Made by a program: the position numbers and the translations under genes. The notes under the pieces were generated by a model. That model had not been told where the DNA came from, did no database searches, and saw nothing but the letters and a program-made list of their open reading frames with translations. Below, piece after piece: positions 1-7,200 of a stretch of 10,459 nucleotides of DNA (the stretch's first letter is position 1; each line of letters starts with the position of its first letter). Source of the DNA: Planctomycetota bacterium (GTDB lineage: Bacteria > Planctomycetota > MHYJ01 > JACPRB01); the NCBI GenBank assembly GCA_023261405.1, contig JAHFOZ010000011.1:1-10459 (forward strand). The letters run 5' to 3'.

Positions 1-1222
1 AGGGGTCCTGCCCCGGGACGAGGCCGGGGTCCTTGCGGTCGCGGATCACGACCTCCCGCAGCACCCCCTTGGCGACGAGCTGGTAGGTGATCTCGTGGAC
101 GACGCGCACGGGGGCGTTGAGGGCGGCGGCCACGCCCTCCGCGGTGGGCGGCGCCTCGCCCTTCTCGAAGGCGCGCACCGTCTGGACGCAGATGACCAGG
201 GCGAGCCGCTCGCGGTCGGCGGTGCTGATGTGGGCCCCGCCGATCTCGCGCACGTAGGTCCCCACGTGCTGGACGGCGAAGGCGACCTCCGCGCCGAAGA
301 GGACGATCACCCAGCTCAGGTAGACCCAGAGGAGGAAGATGGGGATCGAGCCGAGGGAGCCGTAGAATTTCGACGTCGAGACGACCTGCGTGTTGTACCA
401 GACGTAGCCCGTCTTCATCGCCTCCCAGATCGTGCCCGACACCAGCGCCCCGACGAGGGCCGCCCGGAAGTCCACCCGCGTGTTGGGCATGATAGTGTAG
501 AAGGCGGTGAACGCGATCCACGCGAAGATGTAGGGCGCGATGAAGAGGCTGAACTTTCCGAAGTAGGGCACGCTCTCCGTGAGCCAGGTGTAGGCCATGT
601 TGCTCTGCACGAAGGTGGTCATCGTGAGCGAGGCCGCGATGAGGATCGGGCTCAGCGTGAGGAGCATCCAGTAGACGGTGAAGCGCCTCATGAGCGAGCG
701 ATGGGACTTGAGCCCGTAGATCTTGTTGAAGGCCCCCTCGATCGTGTTGAGCAGGGAGAGCGACGTGTAGAGCAGGACCAGGAAGCCGGCCACGCCGATC
801 GCCGCGGCGTTGACGTTCTCGATGAAATCGTTGAGCTGCTTGACGAAGTCGTCTCCCTGCTGGGGGGCCATGTACCTGAGAAGGAAGTTCTTCAGGGTAT
901 CGCCCATCCCCGTCCCCGAGAGCCCCCCGAACCCCCGGAAAGCGGCCAGCATCACCGCCAGGAGCGGGACCATGGCGAAGACCACCTGGTAGGTGAGCGC
1001 GGCCGAGAGGGTGAAGACCTCGCTGCGGACGAAGCCCTCGACGGTGAGGACGCCCATGCGGAGGAGCCGGTAGAGGGCGCGCGCGCCCTTGCGCTCGGGG
1101 AGGGCGGTCCAGAGATCGCGGTTGACGAAGTCCCTTCCCGTCCGGAACCAGCCCCGGGCGCGCCCGACGAAGGTCTCCGAATGCTCGCTCACGGGCTGGA
1201 GTGTACCACAGGCCGCTTGCAT
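1..1222 (-). CDS. YihY/BrkB-family inner-membrane protein, C-terminus cut by window edge
   Basis: Reverse-strand reading gives an open frame running off the left edge, about 397 residues from a GTG at 1192. An in-frame ATG at 1222 adds ten residues (MQAACGTLQP). Neither start has a good Shine-Dalgarno, so the start is uncertain. The family signatures are clear: ALTYQVVFAMVPLLAV near residues 65-80 (counting from the GTG) and YGSLGSIPIFLLWVYLSW near 277-294, ending in LFGAEVAF. About six hydrophobic segments are seen, near 62-86, 130-150, 173-195, 213-236, 244-262 and 281-308. After the membrane part, residues about 322-385 look like a winged-helix domain (ALVICVQTVRAFEKGEAPPT, then a helix-turn-helix-like stretch and KGVLREV). 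The family was once misnamed ribonuclease BN; its members are polytopic inner-membrane proteins of unsettled function, possibly transporters. It is transcribed divergently from the sphingolipid-type genes, which may be coincidence. Confidence 0.93.
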   Translation of the reverse strand, partial: MQAACGTLQPVSEHSETFVGRARGWFRTGRDFVNRDLWTALPERKGARALYRLLRMGVLTVEGFVRSEVFTLSAALTYQVVFAMVPLLAVMLAAFRGFGGLSGTGMGDTLKNFLLRYMAPQQGDDFVKQLNDFIENVNAAAIGVAGFLVLLYTSLSLLNTIEGAFNKIYGLKSHRSLMRRFTVYWMLLTLSPILIAASLTMTTFVQSNMAYTWLTESVPYFGKFSLFIAPYIFAWIAFTAFYTIMPNTRVDFRAALVGALVSGTIWEAMKTGYVWYNTQVVSTSKFYGSLGSIPIFLLWVYLSWVIVLFGAEVAFAVQHVGTYVREIGGAHISTADRERLALVICVQTVRAFEKGEAPPTAEGVAAALNAPVRVVHEITYQLVAKGVLREVVIRDRKDPGLVPGQDP

Positions 1223-1244
1223 TCTGCCCGGGGCGCGGTAGAAT
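1217..1244 (+). promoter_or_regulatory. Candidate promoter for the serine palmitoyltransferase-like gene, possibly leaderless
   Basis: TTGCAT (1217-1222), a 16-base spacer and TAGAAT (1239-1244, five of six matches to the bacterial -10 consensus) precede the ATG at 1254. Transcription would begin around 1251-1254, at or just before the start codon, and no Shine-Dalgarno is seen between the box and the ATG. The -35 match is weak (three of six). The promoter call is an inference from sequence and spacing alone. Confidence 0.45.
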
Positions 1245-1253
1245 CGGCTCCCC

Positions 1254-2465
1254 ATGGCCACGCCGCGCAACGACCTCTTCCAGAAGTGCCGCAACTACAC
1301 CCGGCACAAGGACGCCGAGGCCAAGGGCTTCTACCCGTACTTCAAGGCGATCGAGTCCGGCGCCGACGCCGAGGTCATGATCAAGGGCAAGAAGATGATC
1401 ATGATCGGCTCCAACAACTACCTCGGGCTCACGACGCACCCCAAGGTCAAGGAGGCCGCCAAGAAGGCCGTGGACAAGTACGGCTCGGGCTGCACGGGCT
1501 CGCGCTTCCTCAACGGAACGCTCGACATCCACGAGGAGCTGGAGCACCGCCTCGCCAAATTCGTCCGCAAGGAGAAGACCCTCCTCTTCTCCACCGGCTT
1601 CCAGACCAACCTGGGCACCATCTCCGTCCTCGTAGGCAAGGATGACGTCATCCTCTGCGACCGGATGAACCACGCGTCGATCATCGACGGATGCCGCCTG
1701 GCCTTCGGCGACACGATCAAGTTCAAGCACAACGACATGGAGGACCTCGAGCGCGTGCTGAACTCGCCGGACGTGGAGGAGGCGGACGGCTCGGTCCTGG
1801 TCATCACCGAGGGGGTCTTCTCGATGGAGGGCGACCTGGGCGCCCTCCCCCCGATCGTGCGGCTCAAGAAGAAGTACGGCTTCCGCCTGCTGCTCGACGA
1901 CGCCCACGGGATCGGCTACATGGGCCCCAACGGCCGGGGCGCCGCCGAGCACTTCGGCGTGGAGAAGGAGACGGACCTCATCATGGGGACCTTCTCCAAG
2001 TCCTTCGCGTCGCTGGGCGGCTTCATCGCCGGCCCCGGCGAGGTCATCGACTTCATCAAGCACACTTCCCGCCCGCTCATCTTCTCCGCCTCGATGCCCC
2101 CGGCGAGCGTGGCCACCGTGCTGGCGGCGCTCGACATCATGGAGCAGGAGCCGCAGCACCGCGAGAAGCTCTGGAAGAACGTGCGCAAGATGCAGTCGGC
2201 CTACCGCGACCTGGGCTTCAACATCGGGCGCACCGAGTCCCCCGTGGTGCCCCTCATCATCGGCGAGTTCGAGAAGACGCTCGTGTTCTGGAAGGAGCTC
2301 TTCGAGGCGGGCGTGTTCGTCAACCCCATCATCTCCCCGGCCGTCCCGGCCGACATGTGCCTGATCCGCACGAGCTACATGGCCACTCACACCGACGAGG
2401 AGCTCGACCGGGTCATCGAGATCATGGCCCGGATCGGTAAGAAGCTCGGCGTCATCCAGGGATAG
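1254..2465 (+). CDS. spt: Serine palmitoyltransferase-like PLP-dependent alpha-oxoamine synthase
   Basis: 403 residues, the usual length for fold-type I alpha-oxoamine synthases. Conserved positions are visible: a glycine-rich stretch SGCTGSRFLNGT (78-89), NHAS with the PLP-stacking H140, DDAHGIG with D215/H218, the Schiff-base lysine K249 in GTFSKSFASLGG, and the carboxylate-binding arginine R372 in RTSYMATH. Family members condense an amino acid with an acyl thioester and release CO2. The GTFSKSFASLGG and RPLIFSASMPP motifs resemble bacterial serine palmitoyltransferases, rather than the GTLGKA-type motifs of glycine C-acetyltransferase (Kbl) and BioF. The expected reaction is therefore L-serine plus a palmitoyl thioester to 3-ketosphinganine. 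The GNAT acyltransferase gene 17 bases downstream supports a sphingolipid role. The exact substrate is inferred; a Kbl or BioF-like activity is the main alternative. The start is the ATG closest to the family N-terminus and has no clear ribosome binding site. Confidence 0.85.
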   Translation: MATPRNDLFQKCRNYTRHKDAEAKGFYPYFKAIESGADAEVMIKGKKMIMIGSNNYLGLTTHPKVKEAAKKAVDKYGSGCTGSRFLNGTLDIHEELEHRLAKFVRKEKTLLFSTGFQTNLGTISVLVGKDDVILCDRMNHASIIDGCRLAFGDTIKFKHNDMEDLERVLNSPDVEEADGSVLVITEGVFSMEGDLGALPPIVRLKKKYGFRLLLDDAHGIGYMGPNGRGAAEHFGVEKETDLIMGTFSKSFASLGGFIAGPGEVIDFIKHTSRPLIFSASMPPASVATVLAALDIMEQEPQHREKLWKNVRKMQSAYRDLGFNIGRTESPVVPLIIGEFEKTLVFWKELFEAGVFVNPIISPAVPADMCLIRTSYMATHTDEELDRVIEIMARIGKKLGVIQG

Positions 2466-2482
2466 TTCGGGGCCTGAGGCCT

Positions 2483-3601
2483 ATGCCCGTCACCCTCGTC
2501 CCGGTCGCGACCGCGAAGCAGCTCGACACGTTCATCCGCCTCCCCTTCCGGCTCTACAAGGACGACACCTGCTGGGTGCCCCCGCTGATCGGCTCCGAGA
2601 AGAAGATGATGGACCCGCGGCGGAACCCCTTCTACCAGCACGCCGAGGCGGCCCACTGGCTGGCGGAGAAGGACGGCCGCGTCGCCGGCCGGGTCTCCGC
2701 GATCCTCAACCGCGCGCACAACGAGTTTCACCACGAAAAGACCGGCTGGTGGGGTTATTTCGAGAGCGAGAACGACCCGGAGGTCTCGGGCGCCCTCTTC
2801 GACACCGCGGGCGCGTGGCTCCGGGAGCGCGGCATGACGCGGATGCTGGGCCCCGCGAATCCGTCCCTCGGCGACCCCTGCGGGCTCCTGGTGGACGGCT
2901 TCAAGTGGTCGCCCTTCGTGCTCATGACCTACAACCCGCGCTACTACCCGGCGCTTGTGGAGCAGGCGGGCTTCAGGAAGGCGATGGACCTCTGGGCCTA
3001 CCTGATCCTCCACACGGACGTCGTGAAGGGCAGGATCGACCGGGTCGCCGCCGCCGTGGCGGAGCGGGCCGAGGTGACGATCCGCAACGTGGACCTTTCC
3101 CGCTTCAAGGATGAACTCGCGATCATCCAGGACATCTACAACGACGCGTGGGAGAAGAACTGGGGCTTCGTCCCCGCCACCCAGGCCGAGATCGACTTCA
3201 CGGCCGCGGAGATGAAGGCGATCCTCCTCCCCGAGTTCGCCTACATTGCGGAGGTGAAGGGCCGGCCCGTGGGTTTCGCCTTTGCCCTCCCGGATATCAA
3301 CCACGCCCTGAAGCGCTGCAAGGGGTCCCTGCTCCCCTTCGGCTGGTTCTACTTCCTGAAGCGCAATCTCCGGAAGATCCCCACCTTCCGCGTCGTGGCC
3401 CTGGGCGTACGGCGCGAGTACCACCGGAGCGGCCTCGGGACCCTCTTCTACCAGAAATTCATGGACGAGGGCATGGCCCGCGGCTACAAGGCCGCGGAGA
3501 TGTCGTGGATCCTCGAGGTGAACGACCTCATGAACCGCCCCATCCGGCAGATGGGAGGGCGCCCGTACAAGACCTACCGGCTTTACGAGCGCCCCCTGTG
3601 A
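2483..3601 (+). CDS. GNAT-fold N-acyltransferase, candidate bacterial ceramide synthase
   Basis: 372 residues, soluble, with no signal peptide. The C-terminal half carries a GNAT fold: strand plus loop VVALGVRREYHRSGLGTLFY at about 304-323, whose H/R-x-x-G-x-G loop is the usual acyl-CoA pyrophosphate-binding element, and a preceding strand YIAEVKGRPVGFAFALPD at 254-271. The N-terminal half also looks GNAT-like (HWLAEKDGRVAGRVSAILN at 58-76; GPANPSLGDPCGLLVDGF at 123-140), so a tandem or degenerate double GNAT is likely. It resembles the large YghO-like acyltransferase group. A GNAT-type N-acyltransferase is the ceramide synthase of Caulobacter (established knowledge). Position 17 bases after a serine palmitoyltransferase-like gene suggests the same job here, N-acylation of a sphingoid base. 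No reductase or acyl carrier protein gene is in view. Ribosome binding is weak (GAGG 2476-2479, only three bases from the ATG), so translational coupling to the upstream gene is plausible. Confidence 0.8.
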   Translation: MPVTLVPVATAKQLDTFIRLPFRLYKDDTCWVPPLIGSEKKMMDPRRNPFYQHAEAAHWLAEKDGRVAGRVSAILNRAHNEFHHEKTGWWGYFESENDPEVSGALFDTAGAWLRERGMTRMLGPANPSLGDPCGLLVDGFKWSPFVLMTYNPRYYPALVEQAGFRKAMDLWAYLILHTDVVKGRIDRVAAAVAERAEVTIRNVDLSRFKDELAIIQDIYNDAWEKNWGFVPATQAEIDFTAAEMKAILLPEFAYIAEVKGRPVGFAFALPDINHALKRCKGSLLPFGWFYFLKRNLRKIPTFRVVALGVRREYHRSGLGTLFYQKFMDEGMARGYKAAEMSWILEVNDLMNRPIRQMGGRPYKTYRLYERPL

Positions 3602-3643
3602 GACTCCGCCCCCTCCCCGCGCGTTCTATTTGGGTGAATGTCG

Positions 3644-3721
3644 CCGATGGGGCTCGTAAGGGTAAATAGCCTGCAGCCGGCGGGGCGTACCCGCCGATAC
3701 ATCGGAGATGAAATCTTTTTT
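3644..3721 (+). promoter_or_regulatory. Potentially structured leader of the small Cys-rich gene
   Basis: The 135-base gap before the Cys-rich gene contains overlapping complementary segments. CGGCGGG (3678-3684) pairs with CCCGCCG (3690-3696) around a 5-base loop. CCGATG (3644-3649) can pair with CATCGG (3700-3705), enclosing that hairpin. Alternatively CCGAT (3694-3698) can pair with ATCGG (3701-3705), which breaks both others. A run of six T follows at 3716-3721, just before the Shine-Dalgarno. Mutually exclusive pairings ahead of a T run and an SD are the kind of layout seen in attenuators, but I recognise no known riboswitch class and this may be chance in GC-rich DNA. Confidence 0.35.
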
Positions 3722-3729
3722 GGAGGTGA
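3722..3729 (+). promoter_or_regulatory. Strong Shine-Dalgarno that fixes the start of the Cys-rich gene
   Basis: GGAGGTGA lies eight to ten bases before the ATG at 3737. It is the best ribosome binding site in the window and argues against an upstream in-frame ATG at 3638, whose extra 33 residues would be encoded across the leader and would hide the signal peptide. Confidence 0.85.
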
Positions 3730-3736
3730 CCCCGGC

Positions 3737-4135
3737 ATGAGCACGAAGAATCGCGCGTGGGTGGCGGCGCTGACCGCCGCGTTCGCCATGGCCGTCGGCC
3801 TGGCGGTGGTTTCGGCCACCGAGAAGCCCGGCGACGCCCTCAACGACAAGTGCCCCGTCGAAGGCAAGGCCGTGAAGGCGGACTGCACCAGCGACGTCAC
3901 CATCAAGTTCTGCTGCAACAACTGCAAGGGCAAGTGCGAGAAGGACCCCGGCGCCTACCTCGGCAAGATCGACAAGCTCCCGAACGAGAAGTGCCCCGTG
4001 GCCGGCAAGGACGTGAAGGACGCCTCCGCCACGGTGACCGTGGCGTTCTGCTGCGACGACTGCAAGAAGGAGTTCGACAAGGACCCCACGAAGTGCCTCG
4101 GCAAGGTGAAGGCCAAGAAGAAGGACGGGAAGTAG
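3737..4135 (+). CDS. Small secreted protein with two tandem Cys-rich YHS/TRASH-like modules
   Basis: 132 residues from the ATG behind a strong SD. Residues about 7-27 form a signal peptide (WVAALTAAFAMAVGLAVVSA), with cleavage likely after VSA. The mature part is two copies of one module: KCPVEGKAVK...FCCNNCKGKC.KDP.AYLGK (36-78) and KCPVAGKDVK...FCCDDCKKEF.KDP.KCLGK (83-124). CP...FCCxxC...KDP resembles YHS/TRASH-type metal-binding modules, so binding of copper or another soft metal outside the cytoplasm is a reasonable guess. Each copy has one extra Cys in a different place: C67 where copy 2 has F113, and C120 where copy 1 has Y74. The tail is Lys-rich (KVKAKKKDGK). It may be transcribed from its own promoter or by read-through from the lipid genes, as no terminator is seen before it. 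Its function is unproven. Confidence 0.88.
   Translation: MSTKNRAWVAALTAAFAMAVGLAVVSATEKPGDALNDKCPVEGKAVKADCTSDVTIKFCCNNCKGKCEKDPGAYLGKIDKLPNEKCPVAGKDVKDASATVTVAFCCDDCKKEFDKDPTKCLGKVKAKKKDGK
3842..3970 (+). repeat. First copy of internal Cys-rich module
   Basis: Encodes residues 36-78. It shares AAGTGCCCCGT, GGCAAGG and TTCTGCTGC..C.ACTGCAAG with the second copy, so the duplication is visible at DNA as well as protein level. Cys at 39, 50, 59, 60, 63 and 67. Confidence 0.8.
3983..4108 (+). repeat. Second copy of internal Cys-rich module
   Basis: Encodes residues 83-124, about 12 bases after the first copy. Cys at 86, 105, 106, 109 and 120. The Cys equivalent to C50 is replaced in the DASATV segment, so the two copies may not bind metal identically. 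Confidence 0.8.
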
Positions 4136-4158
4136 ACCCCCCTCTTCGCAAGATCACG

Positions 4159-4193
4159 AAACCCCCGCCCCTCAACGGGCGGGGGTTTTTTTT
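4159..4193 (+). terminator. Intrinsic terminator of the Cys-rich gene
   Basis: ACCCCCGCCC (4161-4170) and GGGCGGGGGT (4177-4186) form a perfect ten-pair stem around CTCAAC, extendable by two A-T pairs, and run into eight T (4186-4193), 24 bases after the stop. Read on the other strand the T run is only three bases, so it mainly serves the plus-strand gene. It could weakly stop the convergent gene ending at 4266. Confidence 0.93.
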
Positions 4194-4265
4194 CGCCCCG
4201 GGGCCGAGCCGCGGCCGGCGGTGCCGCCCCGGGCCACCCGATCACGAACGCGCGGGTCGAAGCCC

Positions 4266-7200
4266 TCAATCCCCGTAAATCTGAAGCGCCTGCTTCGTCC
4301 CGAGGTAGAGCCTGCCGCGGCGATAGGCCGCGTGGGCCTGTGACTGGCCCGCCGGGTCGGTCGATGCCGAGAGCTCCGAGTGCACCATGTGGAGGTAGCC
4401 CTCGGCCGCCCGGTCGTAGACCGCGACCACGCCGCTCTCCCCCGCCTGTCCCGGCGCGGTCGCGCGCGGCGCGGCGAACACCGCGAAACCGCGCGAGTCC
4501 GTCCCCAGGGTGAAGGAGGCGTCCGGCGCGCTGGCGATCACGGGCGCCGGCGCGTCCCAGGCCACGAGGTCCGCGGGCTCCCCTCCCACGCGGAACGCGG
4601 TGAGGTACGCGCGGCCCGCGGGGCCCGGCCCCCGCGGCACGTTGTAGACATAGAGCAGCCCCTCCGCGTCCATCAGCGCGCCGCGCGCCGCAGCCCTCGA
4701 GAGCGTGCGGTCCGGGAGGAGCGAGAGCGAGCGGAACTCCTTGCCCGTGTCGGCCTTGAAGACCCAGAGGCGGTGGTCGGCCCCGTCCTGGGGCGGAGGG
4801 ACCAGCAGGCAGATGTAATCCCGGCCGGCCGCCAGCGTGCAGGCGCCGTGCGTCTGGGGCATGAAGCGCTGGGGATGCAGGGCCACCTCGATCTTCGGGA
4901 GGTCGGCCTTCGCCGGGTCGATGGGCAGGTTGTAGAGATAGCGCTCGCGACGGTCGCTCGTGAGGTCGGCCACGTAGTAGAAGGCGCCGCGCTCCACGTC
5001 GGCCGTCCAGGCGATCACCTGCCCGACGAGGCTCCTCCGCCCCCCGCCCACGGTGGCGCCGTCCTGCGCGGCGAGCTGCCAGAGGACCCACTCCGTGGCG
5101 CCCGGCCGGGCCAGGGCCTGGAGGAAGACCACGTGATCCGCCAGGTACCTCCCGAAGAAGGCGATGGTGTAGTTCGGGTTCTGGCTGATCTGCTCGCACT
5201 CGAACGGGCGCGCCCACGCCACTTCGCCCGTGAAGTCGTTGAGGCAGAGCAGCCGGTGATGGGAGTCGGCGGGGAGGAAGACCTGCCGCTTCTGCGCGCC
5301 CTGCGCCGAATGGCCCCGGAACGGGTCCCGGTCGCGGTCGACGCGGCTGCCCTCGTAAACATAGAGGCGACCATCGGTGGCGTGGAAGGCGCGGACGTGG
5401 AAACGGTCGCGCAGCCCGCGGAAGGTCCACTGGACGCGACCCGTGGCCAGGTCGATCGAGGCCACGCCGTCCTCCCACGCCACGGCGACGGAGTAGTCGC
5501 GCGTGTACGCGGCGCCCACGATCGCCGGGCGAAACCCGGCCGGATACGCCGCTGGCTCGAGACTCAGTAAGATCTCCGGCCTGTCGCCCCGTTTCCAGGT
5601 CAACTCCACGGGCGTCCCGGGCGTGAGCGCGGCCATGCGGTCGCTGAACGTATCGGACCGGATGGGCTCGCCCGCCAGGGCCAGGAGCACGTCGCCCCGC
5701 TCCAGGCGCGCCTTCGCGGCGGGGGAGTCCGGCTTCACCGACTGGACGACGACCCCGGTCTCGGAGCCCGGCACATCCGCGAACGTCACGCCCAGCCAGC
5801 CGCCGGGATGGGGGCAGGACCAGAGCCGGCGCTTCTCCGTCAGGTCCCAGAGCTCCACGCTCGACCCGCGGGAGAAGAGCTCCCGGTCCTTCCCGAGGGC
5901 CGGGGGCTCCACGCCGAGGGGAAGGAGCGGCAGGGGCGTGCCGTCCAGCGCGAGCGGATCGGCGACCGCGCCCGGGGCGGACTCCATCTCGCCCAGCTTG
6001 CGCAGGGGACCGCGGAGCCCCGCGGCCGGGGCGCGCGAGGCGTCCAGCGCGGCGAGCCGGCGCGCCACCCAGTCCTTCACGGGCACGCGCTCCGCCTCGA
6101 GCGCCACCGTCTCGGCCTCGAAGCGCGCGGCGAACTTCCCGAGCTCCCAGCGGAGCCGCTCCGTGTCGCCGAGTTTCTCCAGGAACTCCAGCACCTTGCG
6201 GGAGGAGTCGAAGTCCAGGTCCGTCTTGAAGCGATCCTTGAAGTCGTTGTACCAGGAGCGGAGCTTGTCGAAGCGGCCCTCCTTGAGGAGCGCGTCGAGG
6301 ATCCTCTGCCAGGCGTCGCGCGCGGTCTTCGAGTTGGGAAAGCGGTCCATCACGTCCTTGAGCGCGTCGGCGCCCTGCTCCTTCGCCTTCCGGAGCGCCT
6401 CCTGGGCCTGCTTCTCCACGTCCTCGTAGGCGTCCGGGGCCTTCGCCAGGATGCCCTCGATCTTCCCGCGGGCGTGCTCCCAGAGCTTGCCGACCTGGTC
6501 CGCCTCGCGGTGGTAGAGGCCGCGGGCCTTCTCCACGAGTTCCTGGTACTGCGCCACGGCCTCCTTCCAGCGCTGGAGCTTCTCGAAGGTCTCGGCCACG
6601 CGGCGGGTGGAGTCCGCACGGGTCTTCTCGTCGAAGGAGAATTCCTTGGCGAACGCGAAGAACTCGAGGGACTTGGCGGACTCGCCCTTCGCCTCCGCCT
6701 CCTCCCCTCGCTTCATGAAGATGCCGTGGAGCTCGCGCTTCACCTTGCCGACCTTCGCGACGTGCTCCGGGTCGCCCTCCGCGGCCTTGATGTAGGCCAG
6801 GTATGCCTCGGCCGCCTCCTCGAGGCGGTCGTTCTCGCGCATCACCTCCCCGAATTCATGAAGTGAAGGCGCGTGGGGCGGGCTCTGGTGGAGACGGTGG
6901 ACGAACTCGCCGCGGAGCGTCTCCACGTCGGTGTAGACCATGAGCTTGTTCGTGGCCACGACGAGGTAGTCGCCGGCGATGAGGAGGTTGCCGTACTCGT
7001 TCACGTCCTTCCAGGAGGGCTGGTCCAGGCTCTTCCAGGTGCGCGTGTCGTAGATCGCCAGGACGCCCACCTGGTTGGAGGCCTGGTGGCTGGTGCTGGT
7101 GGCGGGGAGGTAGACGAGGTCGTTGTGGATGATCCCGAGGCCCGTGCGGGAGGTGTTGGAGCTGGCGAGGCTGTAGGCCTGGTAGTCCTTGAGCCGGATC

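Noticed and set aside
95..1645. Plus-strand 516-codon open frame opposite the BrkB gene and overlapping the SPT-like gene
   Set aside because: Low-complexity, Arg/Glu/Gly-rich translation with no known domain. It is antisense to a clear membrane protein and out of frame with the PLP enzyme; long antisense frames are expected at this GC content.
1254..2465. Annotation as glycine C-acetyltransferase (Kbl) or BioF
   Set aside because: The family is shared, but the lysine-loop motif GTFSKSFASLGG and RPLIFSASMPP fit serine palmitoyltransferase better, and no threonine dehydrogenase or biotin gene is adjacent. It is kept as an alternative.
3644..3721. Known riboswitch (c-di-GMP, fluoride, cobalamin) before the Cys-rich gene
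   Set aside because: Compared by eye with the conserved cores I remember, and no required core motif was found. Only generic pairings are present.
3638..3736. N-terminal extension of the Cys-rich protein from an ATG at 3638
   Set aside because: It would place 33 charged or polar residues before the signal peptide and ignore the strong GGAGGTGA ribosome binding site before 3737.
3955..5478. Minus-strand 507-codon open frame through the terminator and the end of the propeller gene
   Set aside because: It crosses a strong intrinsic terminator, is Arg/Pro/Gly-rich, and shadows the second beta-propeller in another frame.
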